Shown: piece after piece, positions 48,501-59,949 of the stretch | Layout: the number at the start of each line of letters is the position of its first letter | How positions within the stretch are numbered: position 1 is the first letter of the stretch | Assembly: GCA_963556195.1 (NCBI GenBank) | Contig: OY744528.1 | Coordinates: forward strand, 55,410,066 to 55,474,065 | Length of the DNA stretch: 64,000 nucleotides | DNA from: Sepiola atlantica | Taxonomy: Eukaryota; Mollusca; Cephalopoda; Sepiida; Sepiolidae | Direction of reading: 5' to 3' | Notes under the pieces: generated by a model | The model's input: the letters and a program-made list of their open reading frames with translations, nothing else | Told to the model about the DNA's origin: nothing | Database searches by the model: none | Program-made: the position numbers and the translations under genes

Positions 48501-49510
48501 AGTTTGTTTATGTTTGTTGCATATTTTCAAGTTTTATCTGGACATACAAACATCTGAATATACACACAGATGTTTGCCCTTTATATATTAGACTAGTAGT
48601 TAAATAGCGTGTGTAACATCATTATATTAAAATTTCGACCTCTCTCACTCTCTTTCTATAGCCGTCTCTTATTCTGCCTCTCTTTCCTTCTCCCCCATTT
48701 TTCCGGCCCTCTCTCCAAGCCAATATGCCTCTCTCTTGTTTTAATGTGTTGAAAAAAAAATGATGTAATTCATTTACTGGAGCTATCCGTTTTAAATATA
48801 AGACTGTGATTTTACATTTATTGCTCCTAGACAACGCCAAAATCAATGGAAACAATTAAATTCTTAATGCCAGTAATTCTGCCGTACCCCCTCCGCCCCC
48901 GCCTGCTTCGAAGAGAAATGATGTTGATAATGAAAATCTCCAAAGAGATTTAAATGTAATACTGTAATTTACATATAATGCTCCCGGACAACTCCAAGTA
49001 GAACAAAAGATTCTGTTACCCCTCTCTCTCGTTTACCAAACATAATACAGTAATGTTAGTAAGGAGGCCTTCACAACACTTTGGATTATGGCTCCCAGTC
49101 AACAACATTATAAAAAAGGACAGAGAAGATCTTTATACTGGGCAACACTGCATGTAAACACACCTGCTCTATCTAAAATATTGAGCACTGTAATGAACAC
49201 TTTTGGGTTACTACTTCCTCTATCCTGGATATTGAGCACTTTGAATTATGGCTCTAAGGGTATACGACAATATTAAAAAAAGACAGAAGTTTTTATCCCG
49301 AGCAACACTGCGTTTCAACACACTTACTCTATCTGGGATATTGAGCACTTTTAAAATTAAGGATACCTCCATTGCACTACCAAAAGAAAAGTTTCTTTCA
49401 CCACCCCCTATCTTTTAAGTGAGGAGTGAAAAAAGAAAACTTAAGAGGCCTGCAGAGAGGTACTGAAACCACCCAAGTAAAATCTAAGAGGCCACCAGAG
49501 CACTACTGAA
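45540..49510. repeat. 4-kb degenerate satellite/repeat field
   Basis: Recurring blocks include AATACTGTAATCTTACAATT, ACAATGCCAAGTAGAACAAA, GCAACACTGCGTTTAAACAC, CTGCTCTATCTAGGATATTG and AGCACTTTTGGGTTACTACC, at irregular spacings of roughly 120-180 bp. Units mutate and are partly deleted. Included are an A-rich GAATGAAAA run (46316-46567) and a duplicate pair at 46645-46740. No credible ORF. Confidence 0.75.
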
Positions 49511-50090
49511 ATTATATATTATAGATTAAAATATGTCCTCAAAACATTTAGCGTTCTAAAAACATCCTTTCCGAGTGTCTGGCCACATCCCTCATTTCTG
49601 AATAGAACGTGAAGAAACGATAAATGAAATCTAGAATCAACGTCTATTAATTTTGAAATAAAAATGTAGACTCATTACCATTATGTGTTAGCATTTTAAT
49701 CCCCCCTCCCCTCAAGAGAAATGATGTTATTTCCAGAGGATTTCGAGGAATAAAATATGATGTGTTTATTTTGTTGGGTTTTTTTCGGATTAATACCCAT
49801 TTGAAATTTTTGATTTCAGATAGGATGGCCATGGGCAAGTGGGCATTTTCTATTTTACCATTAAACAAATTATTGAAAACAAATTATTATTTGCAAAAAA
49901 AAAATATCCGGCTAAAATATATTTAGGATTTATCTTTTGATTAACACCGGTTTGCAATTTCTAATTTCGGATGAGTGGATATTTTCTATTTTACCATTAA
50001 ACAAATTATTATTTGCAAAAAAAAAATCTAAATATCATCAAAACTACTTTTCTTTGGAAATAATAAATAAAAAAATACTTCCTAAGAAAT
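49511..50090. other. AT-rich stretch with a short duplicated block
   Basis: 49845-49905 and 49985-50030 share CTATTTTACCATTAAACAAA followed by ATTATTTGCAAAAAAAAA. Nothing else was recognised. Confidence 0.5.
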
Positions 50091-50099
50091 AAAGTTGAC

Positions 50100-50165
50100 A
50101 CTTCCCTGAAATCTTTTCATCTTCAGTCTGTAACTCTATCATCTGAGCTACTTAGACAAAATATA
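50100..50165 (-). repeat. Degenerate tRNA-like sequence
   Basis: The minus strand has GTAGCTCAGATGATAGAGT (an A-box/D-arm form) followed by a plausible anticodon arm around ACAGACTGAAGATG, but no intact B-box. It may be a tRNA pseudogene or SINE head. Confidence 0.35.
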
Positions 50166-50429
50166 AAATATATGGGAAATTAACTTACTAAACGAAAGTT
50201 TTTGTTTTAGGAGCATTTAAACAAAATACTTGGCTACTGCAATTTAAAACTGTTTTCTTTTATATGACAGGAGCTCTATAGAAAATGAATATGCTTGTTG
50301 TTTAAGGGCACAAATGGACCATAATACTTGGTTTTTGCATTGTAAGCCATTAAATTAAAAATAAATTAAGTAAAAAATTGTTCTCTTATATGACAGGGGC
50401 GCTATAGAAAATGAATATGCTCAATGTGG

Positions 50430-50660
50430 GATAGTGTAATATCTGTTCTGTTGTCATCTCGGGCATACCTCTTCCTTTTTTCAGGGGAGTAGTTGTAGTA
50501 TCTGTTCTGTGATCATAATACCATCATCCCAGGGAGTTCCTCCTCCTTTTTGGTGATGTAATGAAGTATCTGTTCTATTGTCATAATACCATCCTTCCAA
50601 AGATTTCCTCCTCCGTTTTTGGATTATAGGGTAGTATCTGTTTGGTAAAAGGTAGTTGTG
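50430..50660. repeat. ~75-bp satellite, reverse orientation
   Basis: Three to four units (AGTATCTGTTCTGTTGTCAT, AATACCATCATCCCAGGGAG, CCTCCTCCTTTTTGG) that are the reverse complement of the array at 34080-34720. Confidence 0.8.
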
Positions 50661-50734
50661 AGTCCGGAACATAATGAGTTAAAAATTACATATAGGTGAT
50701 AAATGGTAAAAAGGTAGTTTAAACTCCAGAGCAT

Positions 50735-51020
50735 GATGCGATAAAAATTGTGTATAGGCGATAAATATTATTTCCTGTTGTTTAAATATTAGTACAAATA
50801 TTAGAAAAACACGCTTGAAATATGTAAATAATCGCCAGAAGAAAAAAAATGGAGTCTTCAAACCATTACTTCTGTTACATTTCAAGCGTGTTTTTCTTAG
50901 AATTACATGTGTAAAGCTAATTAGATTTTAACTCAAAATAGTTCCTCATGTACTAATATTTAACAATATATAACAAAAACAACAACAGGAAACAATATTT
51001 ATCGCCTATATGCAAAAAAA
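50735..51020. repeat. Large imperfect inverted repeat (foldback)
   Basis: The left part GTATAGGCGATAAATATT, CCTGTTGTTTAAATATTAGT, AGAAAAACACGCTTGAAAT is mirrored on the right by ATTTCAAGCGTGTTTTTCT, GTACTAATATTTAA and CAACAGGAAACAATATTTATC GCC. The spacer between the inner arms is about 45 bp. Outer similarity is interrupted by insertions. Confidence 0.8.
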
Positions 51021-51325
51021 AATCGAGCACGAACGCAGACCTCAAACTATATCGAAGAACCAGTTTTGATACGATCATTCATTGCTAACTAAAACAATTG
51101 AAAAAAAAACATTTCTGTAAGTAACTAAATAAAAATGGTTTCTATTGTCTTATTTGCTCATACGGTAGAGTATTTTTAAATCCCCCCCTCCCCTAAAAAA
51201 ATCAAGCGCGAACACAGACCCCAAACTGTATCGAAGAACCAGTTATTATACGATCATTCATTGCTAACTGAGAGAAGTGGAAAAAAAACATTTCTTTAAG
51301 TAGTTAAATCAAAACGGATTTTATT
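51015..51325. repeat. Tandem duplication, two ~130-170-bp units
   Basis: Both units contain CGAAGAACCAGTT, TACGATCATTCATTGCTAAC and GAAAAAAAACATTTCT. The second is followed directly by a tRNA-like segment. Confidence 0.85.
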
Positions 51326-51329
51326 ACTT

Positions 51330-51392
51330 GCGACGGTAGCTCAGTCGGTAGCGTATCGGACAGTTGACGTTAAGGTTGCAAGTTCGAATTAT
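51330..51392 (+). repeat. tRNA-like segment (pseudo-tRNA or SINE head)
   Basis: GACGGTAGCTCAGTCGGTAG (A-box, D-arm) and GGTTGCAAGTTCGAATT (B-box, T-arm) with about 23 bp between them. The acceptor and D stems do not close well, so I do not call a functional tRNA. Confidence 0.45.
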
Positions 51393-51539
51393 TTATTGTT
51401 TATTTAGTCGTTAATATGTGCCCTAATGTATTTGTTATATTTCTGACTTTGAAATTAATTAAATAGTAGTTATGCAACCAAAAGTTGGGTGATTCAGAAA
51501 ATATCAACTTCACGGTTCTGTCGAGTATATCAGAAGCCT

Positions 51540-51943
51540 TTTGCAGACATACAAACATACACACACACACAGACATATAAACATACACATGCACACAGAC
51601 ACAGATATAATAGACTAGCAGAGGTACACGGCGTTGCCCGGGGCTATTCCCTCCCCCTCCTTTCGTTTTCCCCTCTCTCTGCAGACAAAAGTGTAACAAT
51701 CTCTCTCTTCCCGGTTGCCCAAGGCAAAAGCTGTCTCTTTCCCGGTGGCCCCCTCTCCCTGTTGCCCAGGTCAAAAGTATAAAAATCTCTCTTATCCCCG
51801 GTGGCCCCTCTTCCTGTTGCCCGGGCGGTCGCCCCCTCATTCACCCCAACTCCACCGAAGTTGGCCGTTCCTGGTTTTCGGTTGGTCACTCAGTACCTGT
51901 CTGCAGAAAAGGTTGATGTACTGATGAAGACCGTCGGTGTTGA
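51540..51943. repeat. Dispersed repeat: (CA)n tract plus CGTTGCCCGGGGC block
   Basis: A (CA)-rich stretch at 51545-51605, TAGACTAGCAGAGGTACACG then GCGTTGCCCGGGGCTATTCC, then a C-rich segment with three partial repeats of GTTGCCC and CTCTCTTYCCGG. It merges into the 1.35-kb repeat. Confidence 0.6.
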
Positions 51944-53298
51944 AAAGTCCTTTGATTACCACTCTACCCACATTGGGATTTGATCAAGAGGGTAATCGGC
52001 TGGCGCTGGTCTCCAAAGTTTGTACCTCTGAGGGGTGAAGGCAATTTCAAGCAAAAAAATAATGGACAAATTCGGGTGTGTGTTTTTGTATGAAAGAATA
52101 ATTATTAGGGTAAAATCTAAAAGATTATGTTTGCTTAAAACTTCTAAAGTCTGTATTTTGGACTGGCAATATTACTAAGTTTCGGCGATGTTGATTTTTG
52201 GCGATTTTAACCAGGGTGCATCTCTGAATGACGTTGATTTGGTGGGTGAGCCAAGTGGAGTCGTTCAATGTCTGTTACACTTTCCTGTTATTGAGAATTA
52301 GGTGTGTTGAGACTGGGTGGGACCTTGCCTCCTCCAACATAATTCAATTCAACAATGGTAAAAAAATATTCTAATTAGCATTACTTTCCATATTAGGGAT
52401 TTTACAATTCACTATCATAACTCAGAAATGGGCAAGTGTATGTTTAATCCGCCCCCCTCCCTTCATCTTCCTCTTCATCTGTCTCCATCTCCCACTGTTG
52501 TCTGAGTGGGGGAGAGGAGATCCGCCTCCTTTGAAACTCATTCACAGAAAGAACACTTCTTCATCTGTTTCCATGTCACACCATTACCTGAATGGGAGGG
52601 AGGAGATCCACCCCTCCTTTGAAACTCATTCACAGAGAAGAAAATATATTTTCATTAACCTACAAATATGGGGAATATCATTCTGCAGACACCTCACGTC
52701 CCCCATCATCCCATAAGGCCATACTGGTTGGCGATGTGGAGGGGGGGGGGGTAGAACAATTCAATTCTTACTTGTTTGCAAAATAAATATGTGTTCATTC
52801 CCGGGTGCTCGTCATCTTAACCTATGTCCAGTCAAATGTCGGGAATGTCAACAACTCGATGTCCACCTCCCTGTCACAGTAATCACATGGCCCATTTCCC
52901 ATCCAAATTCTCTTCAGCAGAGACAATAACAACATTCCAAGAAACACCACTTTAATTATTTTGGGCATTAACGATTTAAGAAAAACATTTTGTTCTTATG
53001 CTATCTCTTGTTCAGCTGATTATATCTTTCAGTATCGCCATTACTTGTTGTCATTGCACTATGGGAAACTTTTAATCTCCTCAAAATGTCAACAAGAGAA
53101 ATCCCATCTGGCATTGATGGATGATATCCTCTTTGTATCCTTACCATAAGTTATTTCTCACCTACCAACTCCCAAGAAGAAAACAATGCCTGTCTCTCTT
53201 GATCAGAGATAGTTAAAAATAAAAAAAATAATCTGGAATTCCCCAAAAGCAAAAACAAGGTTCGAATCCAACCGATGGTCAATCAACAATATTGTCAC
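51944..53298 (+). repeat. 1.35-kb dispersed repeat, copy 2
   Basis: Collinear with 28495-29832. The end contains a canonical Pol III B-box-like GGTTCGAATCC at about 53263, eroded in copy 1, but no A-box at the right distance. Confidence 0.8.
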
Positions 53299-54430
53299 AA
53301 TGGAAGATATTTTTTAGTACAAGAAGCACAGACACTAAAGGAAAATCAAGGTATTCTTGCACTCCCTGATAAGAAGGGAAAAAACAAAACCCAGAACTAC
53401 TTTGAGAGAACAAGTGTTTAGACGGTAGAGTTCTATTTTTTGGTTTTGATAAATTTTTTATGTATATTTCACAACACAATACATAAAAACATCAAAATTC
53501 TCCTGCCAATTTGGCAAAAATTGAACTAATAAATGCTAGCTATGCACTTCTCTAGTCTATATTCGATATTTTGGACTGTCAATTAGTGGGTAAATTATTT
53601 CTTGAATCAAAGAAACCATTATAGTGTTAACTGTACATTTCATGTTTTTCTTAGCTTTGCGGCTAAATTTTGAGAAGAATGTCCGAATTCAAGGATAAAT
53701 ATCACCAGAATACCACCAATGCCAAGAGATGTGTTTTGGATGTTATAAAAGTTTCATCCTATATCATTTCAAAAATCAAAAAGATATTATCTACAAAGCC
53801 TCAGTTATCAATTTTCAGACTCTGGATTGTTGTCTCAAACGGTCTTTTGAAAAGTTCCACGACACATAAATGGGTTAAAATGCGGTGTTTCCCTTTCATT
53901 TGCTGACTTTCTTACCGTGATTTTTTTATTCTCGGGAATCGAAAACATACCTGGGTAAATTTACAGCCTAAATGAATAATTTTTAATTTAAAAAATCAAG
54001 ATTTTCTAAAACGTCGGAGATCAAAATAGGGGGGTAGCGACACCCAAATTTCTAAACAAATTTAGTTTGTCTGAAAAATTGGGTTCTCCTTCTCCAATCT
54101 AGCTGTAATTGCAGATTTATCTTAGTTTTGAGCCAAATTTTATGAGATGTCCATGAGAAAAATTTTTGAGAGGGCTGGTGTCAGGGCTGGATATGGGATG
54201 AAATATCCCATAGATAGAATTTACTACTATTGTTAACTTTCCTTATAGCCTGCATTCAACTGTTCGCCTGCCTCACCTCCCATGCCACAATGACAAGGGA
54301 AAACAAAGGAGAAAAAAATAATGTAATTCATCAAGAAACAAACACAGAAGAAAAACAACTAACATAATGAAACAATCAAATATTAGTGTCTGTTTTCTTC
54401 TTCCAAATGGTCCTATATCTGTCTATGTGT
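53299..54430. other. Intergenic or intronic, nothing recognised
   Basis: AT-rich. The frame at 53670-53906 (begins MRRMSEFKDKYHQNT) shows no family feature and no convincing splice context. Confidence 0.45.
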
Positions 54431-54439
54431 GCATGTGAT

Positions 54440-56520
54440 TTTTAAATTAAGTTGTGTAACTGTAACGGCATTCACCCAGGGTGGGTTGAGCCGGCTCCAA
54501 ATGAGTCAAGGTGGTCCACACCTATCGAGTCTTCAGCCATTCCCGGTTCTAATGTCGAACACCAAATACGCGGGGGTCAGCCATCAGCTCCATGGTTGTT
54601 CTCGCTATTTCTATCCAAGTCTTCAGCTGGACGCCTCTGCACTTCTTCCAGTCAGTTGGTGCAATTGGGGCTACTTGCGGATAAATTCTTCCTCAGGGCA
54701 TCAAATAACATGACCAAACCAGCAAAGTTTCTTTTTAAGAAAAGTCTCTGTAATGCTGGTGGATAGTACGGTTTAAGATATGGTCAGAGAGATGGGTGCA
54801 TAAGATGTGCCGAAGGCAATACATGTCGAAAACCTTGAGTGCGTGAAGATCTTTGTGCAAGGCCCATGTCTTGCAATTGTACAGCAGTATTGTGCTTGTA
54901 ATATCTTCAATTTTGTTGAGAGTTTTATCTCTTGTCGAGATCACAATCTACTTTGGAGATGGCAGAAAGCTGCGTGAGCATGATTGATATGGATTGCAAT
55001 CTCATCCTTACTCTGTCCAGTAGCTGAAAAGATACTTGAACTGCTCGACTTCCTCGACTATGACGCTGTTAGGGACTCTGCTGGAAAGGGAGTAGTCAGC
55101 TGACGGAACCTTTGTTTTTGAGGCATTGATCATCATACCTATGTATTTGGCGATGGATATCAGCGTATATTTCGCTGATGATAGCAACATCGTCTGCATA
55201 GTCTAGGTCGGTAATGAAACAATCATGTCCAATATGTGTGGGGAACATGAAGGGGGCTTACCTGCGAAACGTCCTCGTGTTTGTCTGTCCTGTGCGCTGC
55301 TGATGAAGGAAAAGAATTCAACATGGCGTCCGTGAACCTTTATTACGTACGGTTCATGCGGAGTCTCGCGAAGTCACATTGCACGCATGCAAATTAGGTG
55401 TGCCTCAGCCTAATAAAAGCGGGTCTCTTACCGTCTTCAACGAAACAGTGCGAAGTAAGTGCACGTGTGACGAACGTAGAGATCTGCTTTGGAAGCTGAC
55501 AGAGGACTTTGTGATCTACGGACAGAGTTATTTGCGTTTCTTTAGACCTTCGTTTTTTACTCCAGAGTGATTTGCGTTTTGTTGGACCTTCGTTATTACT
55601 TCAACATGCACACCAGCGAAGTCCATCATGCCCTGATCTAGGATCTTGTCAATAATGTAGTTGAGCAAGATGGAGGAAAGAACACAACCTTGGTGGACAT
55701 CAGCATGCACATTGAAGAATTCTGATTCCTCTCCGTAACAACAGACATTTGTTCGGGTGTGTGAGTAATATCTCTTGGGTGGAAATCCATCACGGCTCAT
55801 TATCTCCCAAAGACTGTCACGATCAACGGTTGGATGCTGCAGTAAAGTCAATGAAACATACAACAGTCGCCTGCTAATATGACCAGCGTTGTTCCAAAAT
55901 CCGCTTAAGTGAAAAGATCTGATTAGTGCAGCCCAGATCTGAAGCTGGATTGGTTTGGTCAGGTTCGAAGATCTCTTTGTGTTTAAAAACGCTGTGGGAC
56001 GATAATTGAAAAGATTTTCGATGCAACATCAATCAGACTTATTCTACGATAGTTGTTGCATATACGGCGATCACCTTTTTTGTAGAAAGGGAGGAGAATT
56101 ATGTCACTCTAGTCCTGGGGGATTTTTTTATGAGCACCAAACGGAGCAGAGTATTTGATGTATCACCTGGCCATGAGATCAAGACTACTTGTATATTTTT
56201 GCTGAGAAGGTCATCCTCGCCAGCTGATTTGTTGTTCTTCAGCCTTTTTATTACTTCTTTAAACTCATTTTGGTTAGTGGATCGCAGTTGGTATCATAGG
56301 TAGGGTCGGCAGTGTTTATGTGGGAGACGTGTTGGAATTGTGGTACATGGTTTAGCAGGTTTTCAAAGTGCTACTTCCACCCTTTGGTGTGGTTAACCAG
56401 CTGAGAGATAGGTGTTCCATTTTCATCCAGCAATGTTTCACTGAGGAGACAACTGCCTTTTGTCGCTGATTTCAAAAGATGGTAGGGTTTACTTGAGTCC
56501 TCTATGGATGCTGCTTGTTC
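54440..56520 (-). mobile_element. RTE-type LINE with an insertion
   Basis: Minus strand: a mid-RT segment (VQHPTVDRDSLWEI-type region, then VHADVHQGCVLSSILLNYII), active site DLDYADDVAIISE near 55195, the following part (VPNSVIVEEVEQFKYLFSYW), the late region (LLYNCKTWALHKDLHALKVF) and the C-terminal motif CWFGHVIRCPEEEF near 54735. Between 55240 and 55560 about 320 bp of unrelated DNA interrupts the RT. Stops and shifts throughout. Confidence 0.8.
55235..55560. repeat. Insertion inside the RTE LINE (possible solo LTR)
   Basis: GC-richer 320-bp segment including CCTAATAAAAGCGGG. On its right side a duplicated TTTGCGTTT-x-TTTAGACCTTCGTT block (55530-55560 and 55568-55600) suggests a local duplication. 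No coding content. Confidence 0.45.
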
Positions 56521-56817
56521 CATTTCTGCTACAACTGCTTGCCAGTATTTAAGTTGTGTGTGAGAGAGAGATTTCCTTTTTCCTTCATTTTTGGTAGTTA
56601 ATATAACTTACAGAAACCTTTGTTTTCCTTTAAAGTCATATTAGCTGATGTCTCTCTAAGCTAATGTTCTTTTTTTTTCTTTTCTTTTTCTTTCTTCTCC
56701 TTGAAGTGTGTTTATATGAATATGAAACTTCACTTACAATTTCAATTGTTTATATATAAATTTTTCGTGTATATCATTGACAGCTAACTTTCTCTTTTAA
56801 TTTTTTTGTTCTTTTTC

Positions 56818-56820
<3 letters not shown>

Positions 56821-56897
<77 letters not shown>
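56821..56897. repeat. (TC)n microsatellite, 77 bp
   Basis: Uninterrupted dinucleotide repeat. Confidence 0.98.
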
Positions 56898-56900
<3 letters not shown>

Positions 56901-56923
56901 TGCTGTTGTTCTCCCTTTAATTC

Positions 56924-57001
56924 AAAAAACACTGAATGAAATGAAAAAAGAAAAAAGGTCTGAAAACCTTTTTTCTTTTTTCATTTCATTCAGTGTTTTT
57001 T
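56924..57001. repeat. 36-bp perfect palindrome with 6-nt loop
   Basis: Arms 56924-56959 and 56966-57001 are exact inverse complements around CTGAAA, shortly after the (TC)n tract. Confidence 0.97.
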
Positions 57002-57080
57002 AAATTTTAGTTCGTTTTTAAATTATTTGAATTATTTAAATCACTTTGTATACCATAGCAATTTTCTTATTTTTTTTCAT

Positions 57081-57396
57081 CTGCTCAATCGACACTCCCT
57101 ATGAGCATAAAATGTTTTCATGCAAGAACTGCTCAATCGACACTCCCTATGAACATAAAATGTTTTCATGCAGGAACTGCTCAATCGACACTCCCTATGA
57201 ACATAAAATATTTTCATGCAAGAACTGCTCAATCGACACTCCCTATGAACATAAAATATTTTCATGCAAGAACTGCTCAATCGACACTCCCTATGAACAT
57301 AAAATATTTTCATGCAGGAACTGCTCAATCGACACTCCCTATGAACATAAAATGTTTTCATGCAAGAACTGCTCAATCGACACTCCCTGTGAACAT
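57081..57396. repeat. 48-bp tandem array, 6.6 units
   Basis: The unit starts CTGCTCAATCGACACTCCCT and ends TTTTCATGCAAGAA, with only one- or two-base differences between units. It is open in at least three frames, one giving CSIDTPYEHKMFSCKN repeats. It is treated as a satellite because nothing coding flanks it. Confidence 0.95.
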
Positions 57397-57489
57397 TTAA
57401 AAATTATTTTAACTAGGTTCACCCCAAACAAGGCAAGCTGCCACTGTAGACGTAAGAGGCTACTGAGAATTAGGGTGAGATTTTAGGTG

Positions 57490-59870
57490 ATCAAATTTGG
57501 AGCTATACAGCTAAGTGTTTGTTCACTTTAGTTTTAAATTTCTGCATGTCGGTACAGTCAGGGAGCAGGGAGGGAGTTCCAAAGGCCGGCAGTTTGAGGA
57601 AAGAAGCTATTGGAGTCGAAAGCTCTCCGGCACCTGGGGACCTCAACGGTGAATGGATGGGATTTAGCTTATTGTCGGGTTGGTCGAGTGTATTTATGCC
57701 GATGGGGCATTAGAGCAGCAAGTTCATCAGAGCACGTTCCATTGTAGTACTTGTAAAACAAGCACAAGGATGCAACATTGTGGCGACGGGATAGGGGCTG
57801 GAGCTTGGTGGATAGCGCAGGACCTATCAGATTAGAGACTCTTTTTTTGGACCTTGTCTAAGAGGGAGAGACTAGTGAATGGTGCACCAGCCCAGATGTG
57901 ACAACAATACTCCATGAATGAGTGGATGGTGGCTTTGTAGAGATATAGGATAATGTCAGATGTGAGAAGTTTTCTAGCACGGTAGAGGGAGCCCACCTTC
58001 TTTGCAGCAATCAGAAGACATTGGTGTTCTATGTATTTGTTCCAATTCATGTTACCTGTGAATGTTAGAGTTTGAACGTTGGAGTTTCAGGTAGGGTGTT
58101 ATTTGCCATGACAATCGGTGGTTGAAGAGGTTTCTTGTAGTTGTTGAAGGAAAGGAGCTTTGTCTTAGCAGCATTAAATGTTAGCATCCATTTATGACCC
58201 CATTCCACTACAGAGTGGAGGTCACTTTCTAAGGATTCAGCCATTGCCTCGGATATGTGCACGTCCGTTTTACCCACATGACGAGAGTAGAGTTGTCAGC
58301 AAATATACCCATCTCAGCCACAATGTTATCAGGAAGATCGTTTATGAAAATCAAAGATCGATTCCTGGGGTACACCTGCATTTATGTCATGTTGTTTGGA
58401 TGAACAGCCATCGAGGACAACCTGGATCTTTCTGTTGTATAAGAAGGATCTAACTATATTAAATATTCGTCCAGTAATACTGTATGAATTAATTTTTAGT
58501 AGAAGCCCTTTATGTCAGACCTTGTCAAAGGCCTTAGATATATCAAGCGCTATCGCCCTAGTATCACCTGCCTTGTCCAGTGTATGGTATATGCGTTCTG
58601 AGGTGACCGTTAAGATATCCGCAGTAGACTTTGCTTGCCTAAGTCGATACTGATGGTTAGAACGAAGTTTAGTATTAACGAAGATTAAGGATTCAAATAT
58701 TTTAGCAAAGAGTGGGGGAAGGTTGATGGGGCGATAATTCTGAGGGTCAGTTCTATTTCCAGAATTCTTGAAAACTGGTACCACAGAGGCGATTTTCCAG
58801 CTATCAGGGAAGCAAGATTCAGCAAGGCATTTGTTGAAGAGTTTGGAGAGGACAAGGGCCAGTTCAGCAGAGCATTTCTTTATTATTATTACTGGTATAA
58901 GATCAGGCCTACATGCTTAGAAGGTGTCAAGGTTTTTATGATGTCCATGACATGAGATGGTGTGATTACCAGGTCATCGAGTGTGGCTTCTGCAGTGGGG
59001 AATTTGGGAGGGAGTGGTTTGGGGAGTCCAAAGTGGAGTTTAAGGTGAAATGCTGGGCAAGAAGTTCAGCCTTGTCAGTTACCGTGTAAATGACATCATT
59101 GCGATTGGATAGTGGAGGAATTGTTTATTGCCCATTATTCACCACACTATTGTAGATTTCCACGAAATCGCGAGAACCTAGTTTCTGCGACTGAATGCGT
59201 TTCCTGGTTATCTTCTCTTTTCTTCAGCTATCATAGTCTTAAAATTATTTCTTGACTTTAAAAATGTCTGTCTATCTGTAGTAGACTTATGGCGGCCGTA
59301 TTGTCGGAATGCTTCTGAGCAATAGCAGCTGCACATTTCGAGATGAACCATTGTGGAGACTGAGGTTTGCTGTAGAATTTTCTCATGGGAACATGTGCAT
59401 CAATGCCTGCTTTGGCCTATTCAGTTGCCTCATTTACGCATTGATCAGCAAGGAGAGAAAAAATGCCACTCCATGGAGCATCTCTGATGTGGTCTCTGAT
59501 GGAATCACAATCAGCCTGCTTGAAGTATCTCATCATTTTGAGCAACAGCTTTTCAGCTTTGGGACAAGATTTTAAGATGATATCAATTATTACCACAAGG
59601 TGATCAGCGTTCCGAAGCAGGCTATAGGAATTCGTCACACAAGCCTCGAGCCGTGAGGTCAAGAACAGGTCGAGAAGTGAGGCTTGATGGTCTACACGAT
59701 CAGGAAGGTGGGTCGGGAACATGACTGTCTGTGAGACGGAGTGAACTATAGATAAACTATACATGGAGTTACCAGCTTCATCTGTATAGCTAAAGAAACC
59801 AAGCCAGTCACAATGATGTGCATTAAAATCCTCAAATACATGTGTCAAGTGAGAGTGCTGTATCTATGCT
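57490..59870 (-). mobile_element. LINE A relative: endonuclease end, RT and C-terminus
   Basis: Read 59870 to 57490: endonuclease end (EDFNAHHCDWLG, later LLDLFLTSRLE), a linker, RT fingers (VPVFKNSGNRTDPQNYRPIN, RAIALDISKAFDKV), the mid RT region with NRKIQVVLDGCSS, the thumb (ESDLHSVVEWGHKWMLTFNA), then NMNWNKYIEH, EYCCHIWAGAPFTSLSLLD and a final segment with TVEVPRCRRAFDSNSFF. Several frameshifts. Same clade (Jockey/CR1 type) as LINE A at 2320-7030. Confidence 0.88.
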
Positions 59871-59949
59871 TTCAGATACAGAGTTAAGGAGGGTAGAGTC
59901 CTTGTTTGAAGGAGAATGGTATAAGAAATACTGTGAAATGTACCTCCGC

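Noticed and set aside
51330..51392. Functional tRNA gene
   Set aside because: A-box and B-box are present but the acceptor and D stems do not pair, so it is kept only as a tRNA-like repeat.
53263..53273. GGTTCGAATCC, a perfect Pol III B-box
   Set aside because: No A-box at the required distance and no tRNA fold; it belongs to the 1.35-kb dispersed repeat.
53670..53906. Possible downstream CEP162 exon
   Set aside because: No coiled-coil heptads after the first residues, no matching donor, and phase cannot be linked to exon g.
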